Positions 37,226-48,094 of a stretch of DNA of 64,000 bases are shown here, one piece after another. This DNA comes from Excoecaria cochinchinensis (Eukaryota; Streptophyta; Magnoliopsida; Malpighiales; Euphorbiaceae). The notes under the pieces were generated by a model, which did not search any database, was not told the DNA's origin, and saw nothing but the letters and a program-made list of their open reading frames with translations. The position numbers and the translations under genes were made by a program. The DNA lies in NCBI GenBank assembly GCA_947683425.1, contig CANTUQ010000077.1:4023001-4087000 (forward strand). Direction: 5' to 3'. Within the stretch, counting starts at the first letter, position 1; every line of letters begins with the position of its first letter.

Positions 37226-37510
37226 AGAGCTCCTACATTGTTACAGTTTTAAATGTTTTGGCTTTTTTTTTTGCATCAATTATTTTCTGCATACTTGCAT
37301 TTTAAAAAAGACTATCAATTATTTTTTTTTTAATTTGACATTAATATAGTTATTTTTAGATTTTAACAAGAGTTATCATATCAGAACAAGCCTTTTAAAA
37401 AGTCATATGTGTGAATTACTATAGTTATATGATAAAACCTATTAAAAAGGTTTGTTATGATATGTGCTCGTATTTATCATATTTTACATAAAATCCATAC
37501 AGGTTAAATA

Positions 37511-39350
37511 ATGGCCCCTGGTAAGACAATTGCCCCTGGTACTATCAAGAGACATGCAAAAAATAGGATTAAGATAGTTTCAGTGAATAATGATGCCACA
37601 CATTCACCTTCCGAGTCATCCAATCATTCAAGCTTTAGAGGACTCTTAGATAGGATGAATCATGCAAGTACTCGGAAAATATCTTCACTAGCAAATGAAA
37701 AATCCTCAAAGATCACAACAAATACATCCAGTCAAGTTTCAGCAGAAGAATCACCACTATATTCCTCACCTGACCAAGGAAATCCAAGTGCTCCTATTCC
37801 ATCAGAAGATGCACCACATGATTCCCCATTGGACATAGGTTTTGAATTCTAAATTTTAAATTAACTATATATGTTAGGCTATTTGCATTATTTTAAGGAA
37901 GCCTATATGTTTGACTTTGGTTATTTCATTTTATAGGAACTAACTCTAAAAAGAGGGTTCGAGGACAAACTATGGGAAAAAATCTTATGAAGGTCGCGGC
38001 TAGTATGGGAAGAAAAATGAAGATTAATGTTAATACCGATATAGGAAGGCCAGTAACAGCTGATGCATCTGCAAAATTTGCAAGCCAAATTGGAGTTGTG
38101 ACTCGAGATGTCATTTCAGTACCTGTTAAATGGTCGGAATTGAAGAAAGATTATTTAGATCCAGCCTTTCGCCACTTGGATGTAAATCAAAATATTAATC
38201 TCTATAGGAAATTATTATTTGTCTTATTTGTCTTCCATATTTAAGATATAAAATTTGAATAAATGCAGATGTACATGGATGTGAACATGGATGATCCAGG
38301 TGTGAAAGATTGCTTGATAGAAAGGTTTAAAAGTAGTACTCGACAAGAGCGTTATAGGTTGCACCGGTATTTTAAAAGGTTTAATTCTGTAGAGGAGGCT
38401 AAAATGAACAAGCTTGAGAAGTATGCTGATGCCAAAAAATGGAAAGAACTTTGTGATCATTTTGCATCAAAGAAATTCAAGGTATATATTTTTAAGTTAG
38501 TTTTATTGTCTTGAAATGTAAAGATATGACTAAGATGATATATATGCAGTTGAATGAAGATGAAAATTTATATTTCATTAACTTTTCTTATTTCTTTTAA
38601 CAAGTTCTCACATTTTCTTAATTTTATAAGGTCAAAAGTGTGAAAAATTCTTCAAACAGAAATAAGGTCAAAGCTCCTCATATATCTGGTAGAAAGCCTT
38701 TTACAGTTCGCCGACATGAAATTGTAAGTATTTTGTTAACTTTTCTTTGCAAATTTCACCATGTGAACATAATTAATTGAATTAATTATTATGTTTTTTT
38801 TTCTTCTTATAAAAGTCTCAAAATGAATTGAATGGAGAACCATGTAGTAGGATTGATCTTTACAAGAAAACCCATTATTCAATTCAAAAAGGCTAGTCAT
38901 CTCAACAAGCAGACGAAAATTGGGTAAGTAATTAATCTACAAATTTTGTAATGTAGTTAGTTCATTTTAATACTTACATAAACTCTATTTCCTTTTAATT
39001 CCTTATGATAGAATTTAATGATAGAAAAGCAAAACCATTATAATGAGCAAGATATTCAAAAGACTGAAGATGAAATTGTTCAAGAAGTCCTTGGCTTTAG
39101 TACTGGTTATATAAAAGGCCTTGGATATGGTCCAAAACCTCCTTCAAGGCATTTATCATCGGACTACTTTGCTACACAAAAGCTTCAAAATGAACTTTCT
39201 GATACTCAAGAAAAGTTAAGTGAGTCTCAGTCAGAAGTGAACATACTTAAGAGCAAGGTGACTGATTGTGAGACAAAAGTAAGCGAGATGAATTCCACTA
39301 TTCATAAGCTGCTTGATATTTTAAAAGCAAACGGGATGAATATCGATTGA
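37511..39350 (+). pseudogene. CACTA second gene, Ptta/En-Spm plant transposase type
   Basis: Exons are inferred from frame and splice sites: 37511-37838 (Ser/Pro-rich, MAPGKTIAPGTIKRHAKNRI), 37937 to about 38180, 38269-38480, 38632-38725, 38817-38930 and 39012-39350. The order of motifs is that of the family: GRPVTADASAKFASQIGVVT, WSELKKDYLDPAFRHLD, KDCLIERFKSSTRQERYRL, KKWKELCDHFASKKFK, GRKPFTVRRHEI, and a C-terminal coiled coil (LSDTQEKLSESQSEVNILKS). A TAG at 38894-38896 follows HYSIQKG, where Trp is usual. In En/Spm the matching protein binds subterminal motifs; that role is inferred here. Confidence 0.88.
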
Positions 39351-40711
39351 ATTCTCTAATGTAAGCTTTATATACTTGTGCATTTATTTTTGCTATGTTC
39401 AATGATATGAAAATAATTGAAAATATTTTAAAATAGTTGTAGATTTTTATATTGGTTTATAATTTTTTTTTTATTCTGAGGGGTAAATTTAAATGGTAAA
39501 GGCCATGTATGTTTTACTGATCTTTGATTTTCCAACTCTTTCACTTGCTTGGTATCTCATATTTTAGTGGTATTTGATTTTGCAACTTTTTGATTTAGGT
39601 TCATTCCAAACTGTTGAATTGATGGCGATGTTTATGAATTTTCAGGTAACAGGCGTAACTTCTCTTTTTTCTGCCTCAATGTGGTATGTTGCGTGCAACT
39701 TTATTGTTATTTTGTTTGTATTTTTAATACAATTTTCTCTTAATATGATGTTTTTTGGATTGCAATTTTTACCTTGTGAGAAATTGATAAAAAATGTCAA
39801 ACTGGTTTGAGAGAACTTACTGATCATTGTAAAAGGATAAATTATATAATTCAGAAATATTTGTATGGAATTTGATGGACAACCTTTTTTTTTTTTTTAC
39901 TTTTTTGACAATTTTCAGTGAACCATAAATTTCTGAGAACTGCTTGAACTTGATTAATTCGGCCTGCTTGAACTTCATAATTTTGATGGCTAATTATTGG
40001 AGCTCAGTTTAAAGTAAACAGGAGAAGATTGTTGTACTGATTTAGCACGTAGCGTGGAGAAGAATGTATACTTTTACTTGCAAAATTATGGTTTACAGGC
40101 AAAACTGGGATTTCTGGTTGAAATTGGTAGAAAATTAGAGGACTGAAATTTGTGGGGTTTCACAACTGATTGTCTGAATGTCACTGATAGAGGACTTTGA
40201 GCTGAATCATGCATGAAGATTGATTTGCTGGTTCCTGTTTATTCCCCAGAGCATGAGATATAGATGTAAAATGGAATTTATGTGGGTAAGATTGTCTGAG
40301 ATTATGTGTTAATGAACTGACTTTTTCCTTATATAGCTGGAAATGTGACTTGAGGCTTTGAGATGCATGGAAACTTCTGTCTTTTCAATTATTTCTCTTT
40401 TTCTTTCCTCTCATAATGTTTATACTCAGAATTTTATTTGTTGTTTATCAAAGAAAATTATCCAACAATTCTCTTAGTCTGTTAATTTTATGCCTGTTTT
40501 TCTATCTGTTTGATTATAATTTCGATTGACATTCAGGCATCTAGACTGCAGTGGTGCCAATAGGAGGGGAGGAGCTCCATTTGGTGGCAATATATTCTAG
40601 AAATTTTGAAGTTTGAACAAAGTTTATTTTTGAATTATGGATTAGGATATTTTAATTTTTTGCATTTGTTAGTATGTTTTTATTTAATTAACCTTTTGTT
40701 TAAATAAATAC
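39351..40711 (+). other. CACTA 3' non-coding sequence
   Basis: It lies between the second gene and the nested LTR. T-rich, with no credible ORF homology; probably 3'UTR and spacer. It ends at the AATAC target duplication (40707-40711). Confidence 0.6.
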
Positions 40712-40910
40712 TGTAGATACCGGGTCTCGAGGCAGTCCAGATCAGAGTTACCCGATGAAGAGATCAATGTCGATTTACGAGTAAGGGGATGGAATTCGGA
40801 GGTTTTCGTCTCTCGGTCTCGCAAGGATTAAAATCTTTTTCTATAGCATGGAGTTTTGAAAGAGTTGGATAAATTTTACAAAATTTGGGTAAAAATGGGA
40901 GTTTTACTTC

Positions 40911-41110
40911 ACAGACGGGCATTCCGTCTGTGTAGGGACGCCCGTCCCTACTTGGGGAGATACCCGTCCCTAGGCGTAGTAGGGACGAAGCCGTGGCAAC
41001 CTAGGGACGCCCGTCCCTAGGATCGCTCCCCGTCCCTAGTCAGTCTCCCGCATTTGCCCCTAGTAGAGACGGCCGTCGGTAGGTGCAAGGAAGCCCGTCG
41101 GTACGGTAAC
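40911..41110 (+). repeat. Cluster of GC-rich palindromes upstream of the LTR TATA box
   Basis: Perfect inverted repeats: 8-bp arms ACAGACGG/CCGTCTGT with a 5-nt loop at 40911-40931; TAGGGACG/CGTCCCTA with a 2-nt loop at 40933-40950; 10-bp arms CCTAGGGACG/CGTCCCTAGG with a 2-nt loop at 41000-41021. Further half-sites (CCCGTCCCTA, GGACGG) continue to about 41110. The block stands out as GC-rich in AT-rich surroundings. Confidence 0.9.
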
Positions 41111-41253
41111 TGACCGGATCACTCGAGATTGGATAAAATTTGATCTCTTTTCTTTTCAAAAGGGGGATAGAATTTATCTAAAAGTTGAATTTTAAAGCCC
41201 TTTTAAAATTCAAACTTTAGATAGATGCTTATCTTAATTATCTCATAAAACCC

Positions 41254-41261
41254 TATAAATA
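41254..41261 (+). promoter_or_regulatory. TATA box of the nested solo LTR
   Basis: TATAAATA in CCCTATAAATAAAGG, about 540 bp into the LTR and about 145 bp after the palindrome cluster. Confidence 0.6.
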
Positions 41262-42844
41262 AAGGATCAAATTTCAGTTTTAGGGGTTAGAAAATTTGGA
41301 GAAAATCTGGAAAAGGAGAGAGAAATTTTAGAGAAATTTTATTTAGAAAAAGAGGCTATCAAATATTTTTTGAAAAAAATTGATTTTTAGAAAAAGGCTT
41401 TTCTGTGAGCAGATTACACAAAAAGTTCATAAATCTCTATTCATCTGCAGAGTTTTATTTTGATAAAACTTCTTTTAATTAATCGATTTCTTCAAATTTT
41501 TCTTACGAATTAAGTCAAATTGAGGTGACGAAATTCAGTCGTTTCCATCAATATAACTAATTCGAACACACGATTGCTATCAAATTATCAAGGAAAGAAT
41601 AACATAAATTTTCTTTCTTTGATCTAATTCTTCTTTTGATCCTTGCGAGGCACACGGGGACAAAATCATTCGACATCCACCCTAAAAGGTAAAATTCGAG
41701 GGTAAACATTCTGGATTAACATTTGTATAATTTAATTTGATTTACATTGATTTCTATATATACTTCATTATCTTTTTTTTACAAAAGATTTAAGAGGTTT
41801 TTTTTTTTATTTGTTTTCCCCTCACTAGGGACGGCCACTGGCACGATCCAGGTAGCCGTCCTTAGGCAAAATTCTCATTTTTTTTATCTCATAAAATTCT
41901 ATCTCTTAACTTATTGCTATTAGAATTTTCTCATTTTTATTTTTATTCACGTTTTTGCTAACGTGTTTATCCTGGTGAGTTCTTTTCTGACCATTGGAAG
42001 TTGGAGTTGTGAGAGATGTTGGTTGCGCCATCCTGCGGATCTCGATTCGGGTTCATTTTTCTACCCTTACCTTGTATTTATGTTGTTATGGAAATGGTTT
42101 TAATATCGTTAAAGTAAAAAGGACCAAAGGTTTTTTTTAACAATTAAACCTGGAGATTTTCCCGAAAATGGTGGACCAATGTCCCATTTCAGCCAATAAA
42201 ATTGACACTTCATAAAAAACCGTTTTTGTAATGAATATGCATGGTAGGACCAAGGTCCTCATTCCAATGAATATCCCGTTTTATGCATGTATCGCACTTT
42301 TATAAATGGGAGTTGTATTCTGCTCGTAGTGTTATTGTAATTTATTTCGAACACTTTATCTTGATTCTTGCTTCTATTTACCGCTTTGGATGTGAATGAT
42401 TTGCGCTTTAATAAAATGAATCATGTGGAAAGTTGGTGAAATAATAAATTCAAAACATAATTGTAAAATTAATCAAAGTACGAATAAATGAGAAGTCCCG
42501 AACTCACTCTGGTCTTTGGGACTCAAAGAGGCGAGAGGTCTAGGACTTCCAAGACACCTCTTGAGTCCCACCAAAAGGATTAAATATACAATCCTAGGCT
42601 CTAGGGGAGTAGAGGATAAGGCCTCCAAGATCCCTCTGGCTAGCTCAAGATGGATATGTATGCGCCGTCTTAGGCTCGATAAGGCTAGATGACCCTTCCC
42701 AATGTTCTATTGGGTGGCGACTCCAAGAAAGCTCATTGTTGTCCAAAATAGACGCACTTGTAAATACCTTACAAGTTTTATGAACCTCTCCTGATCGCCC
42801 TGAAACGGGCTTTCGGGAGGCCGCGAGGTTCGGCGCGCGTCACA

Positions 42845-43645
42845 AATACTTTATATTATTAGTTGATTGACAATTTCCTTTAGAAATTTAATTGATTGTA
42901 TAACATTAAATTTAAAATATGTCATTTTTAGTGCAACGCATATATGACAAGTATATTTGTCATAATTTGTCGACTTGTTAGTTCATAAATGACGATATAA
43001 TATTCACAATTATGATATTAATATTGTCGTAAAAAATGTTTCTTAAAGACAATAAAAAGTTGTCACTAAAACTATTTTTTCGTGACAATTATTTTTGTCC
43101 GTATTTATGTCACTAATTTGTAAAATAATATGACGATTTATATTCGTCATTAATATACATTAATTTAATGACTAAATTATTTTTCGTCACTTAAAGTATT
43201 AGATTTAATGACGATATAAAATATTTTATGACGAAATTTACATTTATTTGTGACGACAATTACGTAACCAATACTTAATGGTATTAATTAGAAACAGCAT
43301 TTCGTCATTAAAAATATTTAATTTCGTGACGAATTTTAAATTGGTCATAAAAAATGCCAATTTTTTGTGACCATAAATAATATAATGTGACGAAATATAA
43401 TTTTATTTATAACATAATTTTTGTCATGAAAAGTAAGAAACAAAAATGACGATAATTATTTTCGTCACAAAAAATAATACTTACACGGTGACAAATAATT
43501 AAATTGTCACGTAAATCTTTTTATTATGCGCCTACCATTACGTTCTCTGTGACGATCAAAATTCGTCACATTATCTTTTCAGCGATGAAAATTGATTTTT
43601 TCATGACAATTTTTTGCGTCATAAAATGTGTAATTTCTTGTAATG
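42845..43645 (+). repeat. CACTA right subterminal repeats and terminus
   Basis: It is dense in GTGACGA/TCGTCAC motifs in both orientations, mirroring the left end, and finishes AATTTCTTGTAATG. The short ORF at 43504 crosses the terminus and is incidental. Confidence 0.9.
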
Positions 43646-43782
43646 AAGGCACGCCCCCTATTAGTCCACTAACACATGCCAAAGACTCACGCCTCTTAGC
43701 TACTCCTTGTCACATCGACGTTTACCCACTTGAACACCAGAGCATAGCTACTCCTGATACTCAAATGATTTCTCACAACCAC

Positions 43783-43790
43783 TATAAATA
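43783..43790 (+). promoter_or_regulatory. TATA box of the split LTR
   Basis: TATAAATA in CCACTATAAATAATCC, with a CT-rich region 70-90 bp downstream. It lies about 340 bp upstream of the ATG of the plus-strand Transposase_28-like remnant at 44128. Confidence 0.6.
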
Positions 43791-44040
43791 ATCCAAGGCC
43801 CTATAGACCTAGGTATTAAATTCTTGAGACCCGCCTCTCTCGCTACATTCTCTTTCTAAAAGTATTATTGACTTAAGATTCGAAATGTTTACACCTAGTC
43901 CGATCGGGCTTGTCTTATTACAGCTCACAAAGCATTGTTGATCCGATCGGCTCAACCTACCATTCGGCCTCACTCAACTTTCTAACAATTTAGAACTTAT
44001 CACTTACCACCCTTTCTTACTTCTGGGCTATTTTTATCAT

Positions 44041-44054
44041 CCCGCCCACTATGT
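44041..44054 (+). other. Primer-site-like sequence after the split LTR
   Basis: TCCCGCCCACTATG follows the LTR end directly. It resembles a decayed form of the TGGCGCCCAC-type primer sites of gypsy elements, but with mismatches, so it is only suggestive. Confidence 0.35.
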
Positions 44055-44127
44055 TTTCCCTCTTGACGTTTGTGCAAAGCTAGGTATTTTTTAGAATTTT
44101 CTTTCTTTGCTTTAACTTGTCTGTAGT

Positions 44128-45985
44128 ATGTCTTCTTTTGAATGTACTGACATTGTTTCCTAATTTAGATATTTTAGTAGAAATTTCATGCAATTTGTCT
44201 ATCAATGATAGATCTGAAACTCACTCTTGCTTTGACAATGTTGATTATGTGTATTGCATTCCAGAAAGTGATTCTGAAAATGCACTAGATGACCCGACTT
44301 TCGAATCATATTTGGAAAAATCAAGTTCCAATTTGTCTTCAATTCTAACAAAGAAAGAATCTTCAACATCTTAGGAGCACGTATGATATTCTGTTAGATT
44401 ACACCTTGATCGTTCGCCCTAAGTCAGTATCACATATTAAGGGGCCATTTAATCATTACATAGTGGTTTACGATATCTTTTTTGAGAAGGTTTTAGGTTA
44501 CCTTTGTCCTCCTTTTATGTCGATGTCATGGTCTCCTATAACGTTTATCCTAGTGAGTTGTCTGCAAACGGCTAGAGAATAATGGCATGCTTTTACTCAT
44601 TGTGCAAACATCTTGACAGAGTCCCTTCATTTAAACTTTTTAGTTACTTTTACTATCTTTCATCCAAAAGATCTAGTCACTTCGCTAACATAACCGATCA
44701 TCTTGGCAAGAGTTTCTTCGACATTCCAACTTCTACTAAGGGATTTAAGAAATCATTCTTTTTAGTAGGCCAAAAAGGACTGCTGGGTTAATTTCCATTT
44801 TCACTAACAAGTAAGTACAATCATTTAAAGAGCACATTTGGCAATAACCCTCAAGTCGACAAAGATAAAAGGAAAATTATTGACTCGTTGAAGGAGTAGG
44901 AGGTCTATTCTTCTATTCGCCTCTTAAAGAGATATAAGAAGTATCTTAAAGGCCATATTTTTATTTGCTTGATCTTTTTTCGTGCTTATCAATGTCCTAA
45001 AATGTGTTATTTTTTGATATTTTAGGTTTTGTTGCCATGCTTGCCGAACGAGACAAAAGAAAATCACGCTAAGGCTGGCTCAAAGAACTTGAACGAAAGA
45101 AACTTTCTCCTCAAAAAATGGATCAATCGATTAGCAAGGATAAAGATCATAATTTTGATTCATCAGCTGTTCCGGTGAACAAGAGGCGCAAACTCCAAAT
45201 GAGGGGTCAAATTAAGATGGCGAGGTTGATGAAGGAAAATGAAGGAAACAAAGAAAAGGAAAAGGAAACACTTTCAGTAAGTCACATAAGTGCTAATATC
45301 GTTCCTTCTTCCATAGAACGAGATGAACAAGGAGAAAAGATGGTAGAGAGTATTCCGTGCATACTTTCTCCTCTCCCTAACCTAAGGAAGAGCTTGAACA
45401 ACGCCATGGTTCTCAAGCTTCTATAGAGAACCTGAATATCTGTAATTTGTTTGATAATCAGCTTCTTTTTAAGGTAGACATGAAGAAGCTTATAATAATC
45501 TTGCTCGAGAAGTTGCACTTTGAGAAAGACAGGACATCCATGTCAAGTGAGATTCACAGCCTCCAATCAAAGCTTATGAAAGTGAAAACTAATTTAAATA
45601 AAGCACAAGCTGATCTAAAACTTGCAAATGACGATGCCTCTGAAGACAGGAGGGACCTTGACTTTGTTCAGAAGAAACTGGATGAAGTTATTTCTTCCAA
45701 GGAAGTCAAACTGCTAGCCAAGGAAAATGAAGTTCTTATGGAACTGAGCGAGGAGATAGCTACTCTTCATGCAAAAATTAAGCAAGAACTTCAAAAGAGG
45801 TTGCTTGATTTAGATGTTGGATTTATCGACCATATTGGTCATGAGAAAAAAAGAATGATAAGGAGAAAGAACTCAAGCCCTCCTTTAGCATCCCCGACTT
45901 GAGTCATGAAGATGATGGCAAAGCTTTTCCGCCATTCTTATCTGATCCGAGGCAAATTCTAGAGGGGTTGCATATTTAGATTTAT
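44128..45985 (+). pseudogene. Plus-strand Transposase_28-like coiled-coil ORF remnant
   Basis: It begins near the ATG at 44128 (MSSFECTDIVS), then an acidic segment (CIPESDSENALDDPTFESYL, about 44250). The PF04195-like core follows: SYNVYPSELSANG, a TAG at 44573, then RIMACFYSLCKHLDRVPSFK and KGFKKSFFLVGQKGLLG (to 44788). A basic, charged part (45118-45426) and a long coiled coil (45447-45902, MSSEIHSLQSKLMKVKTNLN and following heptads) complete it. Frame changes and stops separate the pieces, and some gaps are probably introns. It has the same domain order as the minus-strand array to the left, but the sequences are well diverged. Its role is unknown; the family is found in gypsy-type elements. 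Confidence 0.65.
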
Positions 45986-46395
45986 ATTATGCTCTTTTTT
46001 ATTTTGCAGATTAGCATTTCATGCTTTTTACATACACTACTGCGCCTTATGCATGTTGATTCTTGCCATTCTCACTATTTTGTATAGTTTGTGTTTTCTT
46101 TGATCGGGCAAACAACACTCAATCATTGAAGCGCATCTTTTGTTTTGATGAAGAACTATTGTTATTTTTTCTTTTTTTATTCTTTGTCTCCATTGGTCTT
46201 GATGTGATTTTCATGGATTTATCCTTAGCCGAGTTTTGGTGTTATGTTTTTCTTGCCTATGAATAAGGTATTTTTTCCATTCGCCAACAAATTGGCAGAA
46301 CTAAAAAATGTTTATCTTTTGCAGCCAATTGGGAAAACAATAACATATTTTCCTATAATGGCGTCTTTTATTTAGAAGATCCCTTGTTATTTTTA
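45986..46395. other. Non-coding spacer
   Basis: AT-rich, with no credible ORF or repeat. It ends in the 9-bp target duplication of the first MITE (46387-46395). Confidence 0.5.
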
Positions 46396-46911
46396 GGGTC
46401 AATTTCACTCATGGTCACTCAATTTATCACTTATCGCACAAAAATAACCAACTTTTTTTTCCTTACTTAAATGTCACTGAACTTCTAACATTTTTGCAAA
46501 AAAGTCATGTACACCGGAATCCGGCGAGAACCCTTGCCGGATTGATGACATGGCATATGACACGTGGCGACGAATAGTAAATACATGACTTTTTTGCAAA
46601 AATATTAGAAGTTCAGTAACATTTAAGTTGGAAAAAAAAAGTTGGTTACTTTTGCGCGATAAATGATAAGTTTAGTAATCATGAGCGAAATTGATTTAAA
46701 TGTACCATTTATTGGAAATATTGTTAAACGACATGTAGTTTCTGACATGGCATGCCATGTCATCAATCCGGCGAGAGTACTCGCTGGATTCCGGTCAACA
46801 TAACTTTTTTGCAAAAATATTAAAAGTTCAGTGACATTAAAGTAAGAAAAAAAAATCGGTTACTTTTGTGCAATAAGTGATAAGTTGAGTGACTGTGGAT
46901 GAAATCAACCC
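46396..46911. mobile_element. Mutator-type MITE, copy 1 (516 bp)
   Basis: Long imperfect terminal inverted repeats begin GGGTCAATTTCACTCATGG; the other end, inverted, begins GGGTTGATTTCATCC. The 9-bp target duplication TTATTTTTA is perfect (46387-46395 and 46912-46920), the size expected of Mutator-like elements. It has no coding capacity. Internally it has a second set of inverted sequences around CCGGAATCCGGCGAG and its complement near 46780. Confidence 0.9.
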
Positions 46912-46920
46912 TTATTTTTA

Positions 46921-47188
46921 CCATATTTCTTTCTTGCTCTTTGTGCCTATTATAATTCTTTTTACACTATTCTTTCAATCTTTCGTATGAGTTTTGACAT
47001 CCTTTAGTTTCTAATCGGCAATGAATGTATCAACTTGTTATATTTTACCTATGTAGCCGAGCAGCTACATGCGCTTTTGGGTCTTTATCTTGGTTTCGTT
47101 CTTTTTTTTTTGGCTGTTTTATACGAATTGTGGCCTTGCATGTGGCCTACTGGAATGCTAGCATTATATACTTATTGGTTTTGCTTTA
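46921..47188. other. Non-coding spacer between twin MITEs
   Basis: T-rich sequence without a recognisable feature. Confidence 0.5.
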
Positions 47189-47197
47189 CCTTATTGG

Positions 47198-47714
47198 GGG
47201 GTCAATTTCACTGATGGTCACTCAACTTATCAATTATCGCATAAAAATAATAGACTTTTTTTTCTAACTTAAATGTCACTGAACTTCTAATATTTTTGCA
47301 AAAAAGTCACGTAGACCGGAATTCGGTGAGAACCCTTATCGGATTGATGACATGGCATATGACACATGGCGACGAATAGTAAATACATGATTTTTTTGCA
47401 AAAATATTAGAAATTCAGTAACATTTACGTTGGAAAAAAAATAGTTAGTTACTTTTGCGTGATAAATGATAAGTTTAGTGACCGTGAATGAAATTGATTT
47501 AGATGTAGCATTTGTTGGAATATTGTTAAACGACATGTAGTTTCTGACATGGCATACCATGTTATCAATCCGGCAAGGGTCCTCGCCGGATTCCGGTCAA
47601 CATGGCATTTTTGCAAAAATGTTAAAAGTTCAGTGACATTTAAGTCAGAAAAAAAAAGTCGGTTACTTTTGAGCAATAAGTGACAAGTTGAGTGACCGTG
47701 GGTGAAATCAACCC
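47198..47714. mobile_element. Mutator-type MITE, copy 2 (517 bp)
   Basis: Same family and orientation as copy 1, closely similar throughout. The flanks match at 7 of 9 positions (CCTTATTGG at 47189-47197, CCTTATTAA at 47715-47723), so the duplication is slightly decayed. It is non-coding; the ORFs at 47336-47754 are reads through the inverted repeats. Confidence 0.88.
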
Positions 47715-47723
47715 CCTTATTAA

Positions 47724-48094
47724 GGTAATTATATTTAGCGCGGTTTGCTGTCATTTTATTTTTTCATTATATCTTTTGCACCGGATTATTTTTCCCGAGT
47801 CGTTGCTTATAGAAGCAAAATAAATAATGCAGTGCAGATTTGAACTTTTGTGATCTCTTTTGGATCGGATTACTATTCATGATTCGTATGAACCTTACTA
47901 ATAGAATTTGAAAAAAAATATAAAGCATAGATGCACAAATGACTTTTACGTAGTTTGGCAATTCACCTATGTCCATGAAGAGAGACTTTTATTAAATCAT
48001 TGGGAAGCTATATTGCCCTTATCGATCAAGCTTTCTTATATAAAATACCTTTTCAAGCTTTCTATATTCCAAGATCTTGAAATGTCCTTTCCAT
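47724..48094. other. Non-coding spacer
   Basis: I see no gene, repeat or element end here. Confidence 0.45.

Larger units (their letters stand above)
40712..42844 (+). repeat. Solo LTR, Ogre/Tat-like, nested in the CACTA
   Basis: It starts TGTAGATACCGGGTCTCGAG at 40712 and ends TTCGGCGCGCGTCACA at 42844, with a perfect 5-bp duplication AATAC on both sides (40707-40711 and 42845-42849). At 2,133 bp it has no internal region, so it is a solo LTR. Its ends match the LTRs at 9292-23721 (inverted) and 49662-52071. It contains a palindrome cluster (40911-41110), a TATA box at 41254 and U5 sequence shared with the other copies. Confidence 0.95.
28426..43645 (+). mobile_element. CACTA (En/Spm-type) DNA transposon, 15.2 kb
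   Basis: The left end is CACTACAAGAAATT (28426). The right end reads, inverted, CATTACAAGAAATT (43645). A 3-bp target duplication, AAG, flanks it at 28423-28425 and 43646-43648. Subterminal regions of about 800 bp at both ends are full of short GTGACGAAAT-type motifs in both orientations. It encodes a tnp2-type transposase and a Ptta/En-Spm-type second protein on the plus strand. Both genes carry nonsense codons, so it is probably not autonomous. A solo LTR (40712-42844) is nested near its 3' end. Confidence 0.95.
28259..44040 (+). repeat. ~560 bp LTR, split by the CACTA element
   Basis: Without the CACTA insert (and one AAG) the sequence runs from TGATAATATC at 28259 to ATTTTTATCA at 44040, with TGAT/ATCA inverted ends. 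It has a TATA box (ACTATAAATAATC, about 43782-43792) followed by a CT-rich start region. The flanks look like a polypurine tract on the left and a primer-site-like CCCGCCCACTATG on the right. No second copy is visible, so its LTR status is inferred from ends and promoter. Confidence 0.6.

Noticed and set aside
42845..43800. ORF at 43504-43791 as a small gene.
   Set aside because: It spans the CACTA terminus and the target duplication, so it cannot predate the insertion, and its codons are from subterminal repeats.
46063..47267. Hydrophobic ORFs between and around the MITEs.
   Set aside because: Single short frames in T-rich DNA with no conserved motif.
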